Assembly (NCBI GenBank): GCA_902774215.1
Contig: CACYHU010000005.1
Coordinates: 1 to 52,636, forward strand
Direction: 5' to 3'
DNA: 52,636 bases
DNA from: an uncultured Chloroflexota bacterium
GTDB taxonomy: Bacteria > Chloroflexota > Anaerolineae > Anaerolineales > Anaerolineaceae
Positions 16,873 through 25,247 of the stretch are shown here, in pieces; the stretch's first letter is position 1, and each line of letters begins with the position of its first letter. A program made the translations under genes and the position numbers. Below the pieces are notes generated by a model. The model was not told where the DNA came from, did no database searches, and saw only the letters and a list, made by a program, of their open reading frames with translations.

Positions 16873-16998
16873 ATAAATTGATGAAGGAGGTAAGCGAAGG
16901 GAAAATTATAAAACCAGATTAGAGGGATAAGTAAAATTCATATATTCTCCTAAACAAACAAATCTGCAGCGGTTCAATTGCTGCAGATTTTGTTTAGA
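16873..16998 (+). ncRNA. Candidate small RNA or leftover leader between site D and a terminator
   Basis: A transcript from site D would run about 125 bases into the hairpin at 16950-16998. It contains a strong AAGGAGG at 16884-16890, but no start codon follows at a usable distance; the only ATG-led frame is 13 codons. A CTCCT at 16947-16951 could pair with the AAGGAGG. It may be a regulated small RNA or the remnant of a deleted gene. Confidence 0.35.
16950..16998. terminator. Bidirectional terminator
   Basis: AAATCTGCAGC and GCTGCAGATTT form an 11-base stem around a 9-base loop, extended by CTAAACA and TGTTTAG. T-rich tails occur on both sides. It can end site D transcripts and the minus-strand ABC exporter operon. 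Confidence 0.75.
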
Positions 16999-17046
16999 AG
17001 ACGATTTGGGTGTCAAACACAGAGTATTCAGACAGTCGTTATGAGG

Positions 17047-18885
17047 TCATAAGGCAAACTGACTGTTGTACAGATCGGTATAAAACCCATTTTTCCTCAT
17101 CAATTCCTCATGAGTCCCCTGTTCTATGATCGAGCCTTCTTTCATAACCAGTATACAGTCCGCATTACGTATGGTCGACAGGCGGTGAGCTATTACAAAA
17201 CTGGTCCTGCCTTTCATCAAAACATCCATAGCCTTCTGAATCTCAAGCTCTGTCTTTGTATCAACGCTGGAGGTCGCTTCATCCAGTATCAGTATCATAG
17301 GATCAGCGAGAATTGCACGGGCAATGGTTATGAGCTGACGCTGTCCCTGAGACAAGCTGTCTATCTCTTCATTCAGAACCGTATTGTATCCGAACGGAAG
17401 TGTGCGGATAAAATGATCCGCACAGGCAGCCTTTGATGCTTCATAAACAGCTTCATCGGATGCCCCTTCGTGTCCATAAGCAATATTTTCCATAATGGTT
17501 CCACCAAACAGCCAGCTGTCCTGCAGAACCATTGCTGTAAGGGATCGGAGTTCTCCCCTTCCCATATCAACAATGTCCACGCCATCCAGTGTGATGCGTC
17601 CCCCCTTGAGATCATAGAAACGCATAAGGAGATTCACAAGCGTTGTTTTTCCTGCTCCGGTAGGCCCAACGATAGCGACTTTGCTTCCGGCTTTTGCATC
17701 GATGGATACATCTTCCATTAATATTTTTTCGTCGCTGTACCCAAAGCGTATATGTTCAAAACGGACGTTCCCCCGGGGATCATCAGGAAGGACCGGTACT
17801 GCGGGATCAGGCTCTTCTTCCTGTTCATCCAACATTTCGAATACCCGTTCTGCGGCAGCTATTGCGCCCTGAATCTTATTGATCGTGTATGAGATATCTG
17901 TTACAGGTTCAGAAATCTGGTTAACATACTGAATAAAAGCCTGAATGTCTCCGACAGAGATTTTTCCTTTCATGACCTGAATCACACCCCTTACAGCAAT
18001 TATCACATAACCGAGGTGATTGACCATGCGTACCAACGGGTTGACAATATACGATAAAAACGCTGCTTTCGTCCCGGACCGGTAAAGATATTCATTCAAC
18101 CGTTCATTCTCTTCAGTCATCTTATTTTCCAGACCAAAAGCCTTGACGACAAGGTTCCCGGTAAATACATCTTCTATGCTGCCATTTAGTTTTCCCAGAA
18201 TCTCCTGATTATCCGCAAAACTTTGTTCGGTTTTGGATGCAATTTTGAATGCGATTGCTATACTGAGACCAATAGTACCCAATGATATCAGCGCAAGAAC
18301 CGGACTTATTATCACCATCATGACAAGAGCTCCGGTAATACCGATAACGGAAGAGATCAGCTGAGTCAGACTTTCATCCATTGTATCTGCCAGTTTTTCT
18401 ATGTCATTTGTGATGCGGCTGAGTATTTCCCCTTTCTGATGGCTGTCAAAATACCTGAGCGGCAGCCTGGTCAGTTTCTCACTGATTTGCTTACGCAGAG
18501 AAAGTGTGAGTGTTTGGGATACAGTCGTCATCGTCATCTGCTGGATATAGCTGAAAACAGACTGAAGGAAATAAAGACCAAGGAGAGCTGAAAGCACAGC
18601 CCCCAGATTCTCGAAGCCGACACGGAAAGGCTTAGCGTTCAGAGCGGCATTTCTGACTCCTTCATATATTTCATTTATGGCAATGCCGAGAACTTTGGGT
18701 GAAAAAATCTCAAACAAAGAACTTGCAAAAATACAGATGACTACCAGCAGAAGCTTCCATTTCTGTTTCAAAAGACAAGACATAAGACGAAGAATTGTCT
18801 TTCGGGAGTTTTTAGCCTTTTCGATGGTGATATCAGGCCCGAAAACATCTGCTTGATTTTCATGAACATCGATTCTCTCACTCAT
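17047..18885 (-). CDS. ABC exporter half-transporter (TMD-NBD), consensus catalytic site
   Basis: A 612-residue half-transporter. A six-helix exporter domain (about 25-330) is followed by an NBD with Walker A VGPTGAGKTTL, signature LSQGQRQL, Walker B MILILDEATSSVD with the catalytic Glu, and H-loop VIAHRLST. The start overlaps the stop of the upstream half-transporter by four bases (ATGA), and AGGGAGG lies upstream. The pair should form a heterodimeric multidrug-type exporter like LmrCD/BmrCD, with this subunit carrying the intact Walker B Glu. Confidence 0.92.
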   Translation of the reverse strand: MSERIDVHENQADVFGPDITIEKAKNSRKTILRLMSCLLKQKWKLLLVVICIFASSLFEIFSPKVLGIAINEIYEGVRNAALNAKPFRVGFENLGAVLSALLGLYFLQSVFSYIQQMTMTTVSQTLTLSLRKQISEKLTRLPLRYFDSHQKGEILSRITNDIEKLADTMDESLTQLISSVIGITGALVMMVIISPVLALISLGTIGLSIAIAFKIASKTEQSFADNQEILGKLNGSIEDVFTGNLVVKAFGLENKMTEENERLNEYLYRSGTKAAFLSYIVNPLVRMVNHLGYVIIAVRGVIQVMKGKISVGDIQAFIQYVNQISEPVTDISYTINKIQGAIAAAERVFEMLDEQEEEPDPAVPVLPDDPRGNVRFEHIRFGYSDEKILMEDVSIDAKAGSKVAIVGPTGAGKTTLVNLLMRFYDLKGGRITLDGVDIVDMGRGELRSLTAMVLQDSWLFGGTIMENIAYGHEGASDEAVYEASKAACADHFIRTLPFGYNTVLNEEIDSLSQGQRQLITIARAILADPMILILDEATSSVDTKTELEIQKAMDVLMKGRTSFVIAHRLSTIRNADCILVMKEGSIIEQGTHEELMRKNGFYTDLYNSQFAL

Positions 18886-20618
18886 AAAGGTTCATCCTCC
18901 CTGAGTTGTGACCGGGCGATCTGTCTGTATGTTTCACAGTTCTGTATCAGTTTTTGATGGGTTCCGATTCCTGTTATACGGCCTTTGTCAAGAACAATGA
19001 TCTGATCCGCATCCACGATCGTGCTGATTCTCTGTGCTATTATGATTACGATCGCATTTCCGACCTCGTTTTTCAACGTGGTGCGAAGCATGAGATCTGT
19101 CTTAAAATCCAGAGCGGAAAAGCTGTCATCAAAAATGTATATATCCGGTTTTCTCACCAGTGCTCTTGCTATGGCAAAACGCTGCCTCTGTCCTCCGGAA
19201 AAATTAGTGCCGCCCTGTGATACTTTTGTTTTGTATCCATCTTCCAGCCCGTTAATGAACTCATCGATTTGAGCGGTCTTCGCTGCGTGACGCATCTCTT
19301 CTTCCGTGGCATCTTCCTTTCCGCAACGGAAGATATCCTGTATCGTTCCGCTGAAAAGGTATGATTTCTGCGGTACAAAACCAATATGTTTTCTGAGCTC
19401 GACCAACGGTATTTGTTTGATATCCGTATCGTTTATAAATATCGTTCCGCTCTGATAATCGAAAAACCGGGGAATCAGGTTCACAAGTGTCGTCTTGCCG
19501 CTTCCGGTACATCCAATGACAGCGGTCGTTTTTCCGGCTTCTGCTGTGAAACTGATATCAGACAGTACCGCTTCATCTGCATCTTTATAACGAAAACTGA
19601 CGCTGCAAAAAACAAGCCGTCTGATTTTCTCTCCCAAAAGGTGGCTGTACTCCGGCTCATTCTCATGTGGTTGGGTTTTCCGGCATTCCAGAACTTCACG
19701 GATTCGTTCCGCACAGGTTTGGGCTTGGGGCATATCCATGAATACCATGATTCCCATAGTCATGTTCATCAGTATCAAAGCCGCGTATTCGATCATCGCC
19801 ATGATATCGCCAATCTCCATTTTGCCTGCTCCAATACTGTTCCCTCCAATGATGATGATCAGTATTGTACAGATATTCATTACTGCCAGGATCAAAGGCA
19901 TTAAAAACGAGAATAAGCGATTCACATCAACAGCTAATACGGAGAAGTTTTCAAACACCCGGTCTGTTCTTTCCTGTTCATAGAGTTCTCTGTTGTAAGC
20001 GCGTATGTCTCGCATGCCTGTCAGGATCTCCCGCAGATTTCTGTTAATTCCATCCAGCATCTTTTGAAGCTTATTGAACAACCGGATCGCTCTCGCGTTA
20101 AAAAGGAACATTAAAACACAGATGGTAAACGTGGAAACAGCGATCAGCAATGCAAGCGAAGTGCTCTTGCGGAACGCAAGAACAAGTCCTGCTATTGCCA
20201 TGACCGGAGCAGGAAGAAGCATTTCGATCGCTTCCATATATGCTTCCTGAACCTGTTCCACATCGTGCGTACAGCGTGTGATCATAGATGCCGGGCCAAA
20301 GCTATTAAATTCGCTGATCGAAAGCTCCTGTGACTTTCTAAAAAGACTGTTTCTGATATCTCTGCCCACTGCAGAAAAGGCTGATATCGACAAATATGTT
20401 GCCAGAATGGAAATTCCTGCTGTCAGAATCGCAGTGATCAGCATCAGGCATCCGGTCTTCCATACAAAGTCTATATCACCTTTTACGATGCCATTATTCA
20501 CGATCTCGGCAGTTAGTGTGGGAAGATACAACGTGCCCGAGACCTGAAAAAACAGCATCACAAGCATAAATAAGATTTTCCTTTTGTACGGTATCAAGAA
20601 TTTGCTTAGTTTTAACAT
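18882..20618 (-). CDS. ABC exporter half-transporter (TMD-NBD), degenerate catalytic site
   Basis: A 578-residue partner of the next gene. Six helices start LFMLVMLFFQVSGTLYLP. NBD: Walker A IGCTGSGKTTL, signature FSGGQRQRFAIARAL, Walker B IYIFDDSFSALD. The residue after the Walker B Asp is Asp instead of Glu, and the switch region has AQR instead of AHR, so this subunit should carry the degenerate site of a heterodimer. AAGGAAGG precedes the ATG. The upstream leader contains a GC-rich structured region and a terminator, suggesting attenuation control. Confidence 0.92.
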   Translation of the reverse strand: MLKLSKFLIPYKRKILFMLVMLFFQVSGTLYLPTLTAEIVNNGIVKGDIDFVWKTGCLMLITAILTAGISILATYLSISAFSAVGRDIRNSLFRKSQELSISEFNSFGPASMITRCTHDVEQVQEAYMEAIEMLLPAPVMAIAGLVLAFRKSTSLALLIAVSTFTICVLMFLFNARAIRLFNKLQKMLDGINRNLREILTGMRDIRAYNRELYEQERTDRVFENFSVLAVDVNRLFSFLMPLILAVMNICTILIIIIGGNSIGAGKMEIGDIMAMIEYAALILMNMTMGIMVFMDMPQAQTCAERIREVLECRKTQPHENEPEYSHLLGEKIRRLVFCSVSFRYKDADEAVLSDISFTAEAGKTTAVIGCTGSGKTTLVNLIPRFFDYQSGTIFINDTDIKQIPLVELRKHIGFVPQKSYLFSGTIQDIFRCGKEDATEEEMRHAAKTAQIDEFINGLEDGYKTKVSQGGTNFSGGQRQRFAIARALVRKPDIYIFDDSFSALDFKTDLMLRTTLKNEVGNAIVIIIAQRISTIVDADQIIVLDKGRITGIGTHQKLIQNCETYRQIARSQLREDEPL

Positions 20619-20689
20619 TTCAGTTCCTTCCTTTTAGTTTGTTTTCAGTAATAATGGTCCAGGTTGTGCTTCTTATAATTCTGAAAAAA

Positions 20690-20824
20690 TAAAAAAGCCC
20701 GGTAACAGAAGGCTTGATCAATCAAGCCTTTTGTTCCGAGCGCACCCGGCACCTTATCCGACAGGCGGCCTGCAGGCTGCTGCCTGCGATCCCCAGTGCT
20801 GCGGCACTCTGTCCTCCGGTGACC
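20690..20824 (-). promoter_or_regulatory. Structured leader with terminator upstream of the ABC exporter operon
   Basis: Minus strand, 5' to 3': hairpin AGTGC/GCACT (20808-20795), hairpin GCAGGC/GCCTGC (20787-20772), both enclosed by GGACAG/CTGTC-type pairing, then a long terminator stem AAAGGCTTGAT/ATCAAGCCTTC extended by GCTCGGAACA with TGTTACCGGGC and followed by TTTTTTATTTTTT. A terminator in the leader of its own operon indicates attenuation. The junction resembles a riboswitch aptamer in shape, but I do not recognise its class. The surrounding 20619-20952 region has no ORF I would call. Confidence 0.6.
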
Positions 20825-20952
20825 ATTATTTTATTTTTATTTTTGTTTTTTTATTTTACCTGATTATCGAAAGACAGCAGAAAGACACCTTATTACAGAT
20901 TATTGTATTCTTCGAATAAATGTTGATTCACCTTATTTTTTTGCAGAAAGAA

Positions 20953-21648
20953 TTATTCCTGCGAGGCACTTTCCTCAAGTTCATCAACAAAATACCAATC
21001 CATAAATCTTGAGCTCATCCATTCATCATTCATAGAACGATCCAGATAAGAACCAAGCCGGGTTTCAGGCCTAAATCCATAATGACGATCACTCCATCGT
21101 ACGATTGCGGCCGATGCAAAACAGTAATTCAAACCCAATACTATGCTCAGAACAACAGCAGCTATATGTATCCGGGGATGTTCGATCTTATCAAGTATAT
21201 GGCTTATTCTTCGAAAGGAGAGACTGAATATCAATGCCATGAACCCCCAGGCAAGAGAAAATGCCGGACAGATAAACCCGTCAATATTCATGAAACGGGT
21301 TGAATAATTCCACGCTCTCATTCCCAAAACGTGTTTCAGCAGAATTCCGCACACCAGTTCAACGATCGTTGCAATTGCTGTCATTATGAAGACCTGCATT
21401 GCCAGAGATCTGTCTTTTAATTTTGCAGCACCGTAATAAAAGCCAAGCGCACCGATGCCATACAGCAGATTAAACCAGCCCCAGACTGTTACAACATGGC
21501 TTTCCCAGTATCCGTTGACCCAAACACTATAAAGCCCTTCGACGATAACTCCCAGAAAACTGCCGGCAAGAAATATCCAGAAAAGCTTGTCAAATGAGAG
21601 AATTGTCTCTGTAGAATTTTTAAAATTCATAAGTTCTCGTTTCTTCAT
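20953..21648 (-). CDS. CmpB-family putative ABC transporter permease
   Basis: A 231-residue membrane protein with about six helices, starting near FWIFLAGSFLGVIVEGLYSVW. The family hallmark sequence runs VWGWFNLLYGIGALGFYY, and later FICPAFSLAWGFMALIF. The C-terminus is acidic and soluble. Proteins of this family are annotated as putative ABC permeases but usually lack an ATPase partner, as here. The regulator-type promoter at 21754-21806 lies about 100 bases upstream. The transport role is unproven. Confidence 0.82.
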   Translation of the reverse strand: MKKRELMNFKNSTETILSFDKLFWIFLAGSFLGVIVEGLYSVWVNGYWESHVVTVWGWFNLLYGIGALGFYYGAAKLKDRSLAMQVFIMTAIATIVELVCGILLKHVLGMRAWNYSTRFMNIDGFICPAFSLAWGFMALIFSLSFRRISHILDKIEHPRIHIAAVVLSIVLGLNYCFASAAIVRWSDRHYGFRPETRLGSYLDRSMNDEWMSSRFMDWYFVDELEESASQE

Positions 21649-21753
21649 TTTTATTACAGGTTAGTAAAATGAACTGTATGTTGGCTGTTTGTAATATAAA
21701 CAGTCTCTTTGACGAAATTCGGTGTCTCTGTGGACCCGTATCCATTATTTTTT

Positions 21754-21806
21754 ATCTTATCAAATGATTCTTAATTTTTTATGAAAGAACCGTAAAGAAC
21801 TCTGAA
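21754..21806 (-). promoter_or_regulatory. Regulator-type promoter of the CmpB-family gene
   Basis: Minus strand: TTCAGAGTTC, TTTACGGTTC(T), TTCATAAAAAA, TTAAGAATCA, then -10 TAAGAT (21759-21754). Repeats start 47, 37, 26 and 15 bases before the -10, the same phasing as the HtrA and ABC operon sites. Confidence 0.65.
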
Positions 21807-21865
21807 AATGTATTCTCTTGCATCACCATCTTAGAAAAGTAAAACATCAGATAATAATTGTTAGA

Positions 21866-21893
21866 TTGTAAAGAAAAACCTCTCGACTATAAC
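21866..21893 (+). promoter_or_regulatory. Possible promoter of a small ORF
   Basis: TTGTAA (21866-21871), 16 bases, TATAAC (21888-21893). It lies about 70 bases before a small ORF with a ribosome site. Confidence 0.4.
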
Positions 21894-21962
21894 ACATAAT
21901 AAGCTCATTCGATCTTCATGCATATAGTGAAAATGCTTTAAAGATTAAGGAAAGGTGGAATT

Positions 21963-22076
21963 ATGACGTATTGCTGTCAAGTCCGAGATAGCGGGTACGA
22001 AGGAGCATTATTTACCCATAAAGTAACATTTAACAATAAGGTGATTTTTAACAAAAAATTAGCAAAATTTCGTTGA
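21963..22076 (+). CDS. Small hypothetical ORF (37 residues)
   Basis: ATG with AAAGGTGG at a good distance and a plausible promoter upstream. The peptide has CC near its start and a basic C-terminal half (KVTFNNKVIFNKK, ending KFR). No family recognised. It lies in the 930-base gap between CmpB and the sugar operon and could be a leftover or a chance ORF. Confidence 0.3.
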   Translation: MTYCCQVRDSGYEGALFTHKVTFNNKVIFNKKLAKFR

Positions 22077-22130
22077 TTTTACTGAAATTTTGCTCATTTT
22101 TGCTTGAAAATGTGTAGTTGTTAATCAAAA

Positions 22131-22186
22131 AAGGTAACTTTTTGAAAAAGTTACCTTGTGCGGGAATGACGGGGGTGATTTTCCCC
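22131..22186 (+). repeat. Two-hairpin repeated element, copy 1
   Basis: A perfect palindrome AAGGTAACTTTTT/AAAAAGTTACCTT (22131-22157), two bases, the conserved GCGGGAATGACGGG (22160-22173), then a second small hairpin GGGG/CCCC ending at 22186. Copy 2 at 35267 has the same order and spacing, but its first stem has a different, compensated sequence. The rest of 22187-22440 shows nothing I can name. Confidence 0.65.
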
Positions 22187-22448
22187 AAAGAGAACTATTT
22201 TTACGAGGAATTACTCTCAAATTTATTTTACCATAAGTATACAATTTGAAAGATACTTACTTCTAAAACTTCCAAGAAAGCATCATCCGTTTCTCTTTTT
22301 ATAGCCTAATATACAATCAGCTTTATAGTTCCTTATCAGAAGAATATTATACTTTTATAAGCTTCCCCACTATCCCTAAAAGTTGACCTGTTAACTATCC
22401 GTCTGCTTAATGTTCAAAAAAGGGTTATTAATCAGCGTTACCCTAAAA

Positions 22449-22466
22449 AAGTGATGATTGTCACTT
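22449..22466 (+). promoter_or_regulatory. CRP-like operator upstream of the sugar operon
   Basis: AAGTGA, six bases, TCACTT: a perfect inverted repeat containing the GTGA-N6-TCAC core of CRP-family sites. It lies about 110 bases before the MglB-like start codon, so activation by a CRP/FNR-family protein is plausible. Confidence 0.5.
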
Positions 22467-22526
22467 ATGTTTCCGCATATATACACTTCAAAAGATAGCC
22501 ATATCTAATTAAAATATGGGCGTTGA

Positions 22527-22543
22527 AATCGGACGTACCGATT
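22527..22543 (+). promoter_or_regulatory. Palindrome before the sugar operon
   Basis: AATCGG, five bases (ACGTA), CCGATT. A perfect 6-base inverted repeat in the leader, 35 bases before the ATG. It could be an operator of a sugar-responsive repressor. Confidence 0.35.
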
Positions 22544-22578
22544 ATCATCTCATTTTAATCTATTGTAAAGGATTACCC

Positions 22579-23625
22579 ATGAAAAAAGCATTATTATTCC
22601 TGCTTGTCGTTTCAATGCTGGCTCTTGTTCCGGCCGTTTTCGCTGATGACGCTCCTGTCGCCGGCGTGATTTGGTACAACTTTGCCGATACATTCATTCA
22701 GAATGCCCGGCAGACCCTGCTCAACACCGCTGCCGCTGACGGCACCATCGAGATCATCGACGCCGACTCCATGAATGATGCAGCCACCCAGACCAACAAT
22801 CTGAACAACATGTACACCAACGGCGTAAAATACCTCGTGCTAAACAACATCAACACCGCCGGCATCAGTGAGATCTGCGAACAGGGTAAAGAAGAAGGCG
22901 TGACCATGATCTTCGCCAACACCGACTCCCCGTCCGATGAAGATTTCGAAAACTACGAAAACCTGTACCTCGTCACCTCCCGTGCTGAAATGTCCGGTAC
23001 CATGATGGGGAAAGCCGTCGTTGATTACTGGACTTCCCATCCGGAAGCTGACCGCAACGGCAACGGGAAACTTGACTACATCATGCTGCTTGGTTTCACC
23101 TGGCACTATGACACCCAGGTTCGTGCTGAATATTCCGTCGCTGCCTGTGAAGAAGCCGGCATCGAAACCAACCGCATCGGCGGTGAAGTGATCGCTGAAT
23201 ACAACCGCGGTAAGGCTCAGGAAATGGTTGCCGCTCTGCTGGCAAACTACGGTGATGACATCGATGTGGTTTTCGCCTGCAACGACGATATGGCCCTCGG
23301 TGCTATCGAAGCTCTGAAAGCTGGCGGTTTCTTCCAAGATGAAGCTTCCTTCATCCCCGTCTGCGGTGTTGACGCCACTGTCGTCGGCTGCGAAGCTGTC
23401 GAAGAAGGAACCATGCTGGTCACCGCACTGAACAACCCTGTCAAGCTCGGTAAGGCCATCTACAAAGTCATGTGGCTGCTCGAAAACGGTCAGGAAGTTA
23501 ACACTGAAACACTGGATATGGAAGGCGTTGAAGTGGAAGGCCATCGTGTCTGGATCAATTACGTCGGCATCACCAAGGATAACCTCGAAGAAGCTGCCTA
23601 CGATATCACCGACCCAACTTTCTAA
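22579..23625 (+). CDS. MglB-like periplasmic sugar-binding protein
   Basis: A 348-residue Peripla_BP_4-type protein from the ATG at 22579 (AAAGGAT upstream; the frame from 22516 adds a non-signal extension). The signal peptide ends AVFA22 and lacks a lipobox Cys. Blocks match galactose/glucose-binding MglB: NNLNNMYTNGVKYLVLN, SEADRNGNGKLDYIMLLG-like residues (the DRNGNGKLDY loop resembles the MglB calcium site), ACNDDMALGAIEALKAGG and VCGVDATVVGCEAV. It is the first gene of the operon with an Mgl-like ATPase and permease. Codons are GC-richer than neighbours, as in highly expressed genes. The exact sugar is unproven. Confidence 0.9.
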   Translation: MKKALLFLLVVSMLALVPAVFADDAPVAGVIWYNFADTFIQNARQTLLNTAAADGTIEIIDADSMNDAATQTNNLNNMYTNGVKYLVLNNINTAGISEICEQGKEEGVTMIFANTDSPSDEDFENYENLYLVTSRAEMSGTMMGKAVVDYWTSHPEADRNGNGKLDYIMLLGFTWHYDTQVRAEYSVAACEEAGIETNRIGGEVIAEYNRGKAQEMVAALLANYGDDIDVVFACNDDMALGAIEALKAGGFFQDEASFIPVCGVDATVVGCEAVEEGTMLVTALNNPVKLGKAIYKVMWLLENGQEVNTETLDMEGVEVEGHRVWINYVGITKDNLEEAAYDITDPTF

Positions 23626-23696
23626 TCAAATTAATTCAATGACTGACAGCCGGGACCTGGTTCCCGGCTGTTTCTTGAATGGAAAGGAAGAATCCG

Positions 23697-25247
23697 ATGG
23701 AGGATTCCAGATATATTCTTGAACTGAAAAAAATCAGCAAATCCTTTCCCGGCGTAAAAGCATTGGACAACGTCTCATTCGCGGTAAAGCCCGGGAAAGT
23801 CCATGCATTAATGGGCGAAAACGGAGCAGGAAAATCGACCCTGATGAAGTGTGCCTTCGGGATCTACCAGCCTGACAATGGAGAGATTTTTGTCAACGGA
23901 AAGAAGGTCGTTTTTTCCGGTCCCGCCAACGCACTGGAAAACGGTATCGCGATGATCCATCAGGAACTGCAGCCGATGCGGGCACTTACCGTCATGGAAA
24001 ACGTCTGGGTGGGCCGCCTGCCTCATCACAATACGCTGGGTGTACAATGGGTCGATTGGAAACAGCTCTATAAGCAGACCAAAGAGCTGTTGGACGATCT
24101 TGAAATTCCCATTGACCCGAAAACGAAGGTTCAGAACCTTTCAACTTCGCACTGCCAGCTCATTGAAATCGCTCGTTCCGTCTCCTTTAATGCGAAGATC
24201 ATCATCATGGATGAACCCACATCCTCACTGACAGAAACAGAAACGGAACTGCTCTTCAAGCTGATCGCCCGTCTGACACAAAAGGGTGTTTCCATCATCT
24301 ACATCTCGCACAAGATCGATGAGATCTTGAGAATTTCCGATGATGTCACCATCATGCGCGACGGACAGCTTGTCGGTGACTGGCCGGCAAGTGAGCTGGA
24401 CATGGATACCATTGTCAAACGCATGGTCGGACGAGAGATGAGCAACCGTTTTCCGTCGAAAAAACACAAACCGGGCGAGGTAAAAATGGAGGTTTCTCAC
24501 CTCACATCCGCAAATCCGCACAGCTTCAAAGATATCAGCTTCACGCTCCACAAAGGAGAAATTCTTGGTATCGGCGGACTGGTCGGTGCCCAGCGGACAG
24601 AACTGGTCGAAACCATCTTTGGGCTTCGCAAAAAGGCCTCGGGTGAAGTGACGATTGACGGGCAAAAGGTCGAGATCAATTCTCCGGAAGATGCCATTCG
24701 CCACTCCATGGCGCTGCTGACGGAAGAACGTCGCGTTTCAGGTATCTTCCCGAAAATCAGCGTATTGGAAAACGTGACCGTTGCCAAACAGACTGCCGAT
24801 CACAGCAGCTACACCAACGGCCTGTTCCTGAACAACAAAAAACGTCAGAAAGACGCAGAGCAGTTCGTAAAAACCTTTGAGATCAAAACACCCAGTCTGA
24901 AAGCTGAGATCCAAAATCTTTCCGGTGGAAACCAGCAAAAGGCAGTCCTTGCCCGCTGGATGCTCCTCACACCCCAAATCCTGATTCTGGACGAACCAAC
25001 ACGGGGTATCGATGTCGGTGCCAAGTATGAGATCTACAGCCTGATGGAGCAAATGGCACAGGAAGGGAAAGCCGTGATCATGATCAGCTCGGAAATGCCC
25101 GAACTGCTGGGCATGTCTGACCGGATCGCGGTCATGTGTGAAGGGCACCTGTCCGGTATTCTGGATGGGAAAGATGCTACTGACGAAAAGGTGATGTACC
25201 TCGCAAGTACTTATCAAAAAAGCGGAGTAACAACGGATGCAAACTAA
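23697..25247 (+). CDS. Sugar ABC transporter ATPase, two fused NBDs (MglA/RbsA-like)
   Basis: A 516-residue protein from the ATG at 23697; AAGGAAG lies six bases upstream and inside the longer frame's start. The first NBD has GENGAGKST, LSTSHCQLIEIARSV and IIIMDEPTSSLT. The second has the usual RbsA/MglA-type altered Walker A (GGLVGAQRTEL), signature LSGGNQQKAVLARWML and ILILDEPTRGIDVG. It lies 71 bases after the binding-protein gene and overlaps the permease gene by 11 bases. It energises import of the sugar bound by the MglB-like protein. Confidence 0.94.
   Translation: MEDSRYILELKKISKSFPGVKALDNVSFAVKPGKVHALMGENGAGKSTLMKCAFGIYQPDNGEIFVNGKKVVFSGPANALENGIAMIHQELQPMRALTVMENVWVGRLPHHNTLGVQWVDWKQLYKQTKELLDDLEIPIDPKTKVQNLSTSHCQLIEIARSVSFNAKIIIMDEPTSSLTETETELLFKLIARLTQKGVSIIYISHKIDEILRISDDVTIMRDGQLVGDWPASELDMDTIVKRMVGREMSNRFPSKKHKPGEVKMEVSHLTSANPHSFKDISFTLHKGEILGIGGLVGAQRTELVETIFGLRKKASGEVTIDGQKVEINSPEDAIRHSMALLTEERRVSGIFPKISVLENVTVAKQTADHSSYTNGLFLNNKKRQKDAEQFVKTFEIKTPSLKAEIQNLSGGNQQKAVLARWMLLTPQILILDEPTRGIDVGAKYEIYSLMEQMAQEGKAVIMISSEMPELLGMSDRIAVMCEGHLSGILDGKDATDEKVMYLASTYQKSGVTTDAN

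Noticed and set aside
20676-20685. TTCAGAATTA on the minus strand before the ABC exporter start
   Set aside because: No partner repeat at the right phase and no -10 at the expected distance; it lies downstream of the leader terminator.
22840-23544. Long minus-strand ORF (234 codons) inside the binding-protein gene
   Set aside because: It is the antisense shadow of a GC-rich, strongly codon-biased gene; no ribosome site or protein family.
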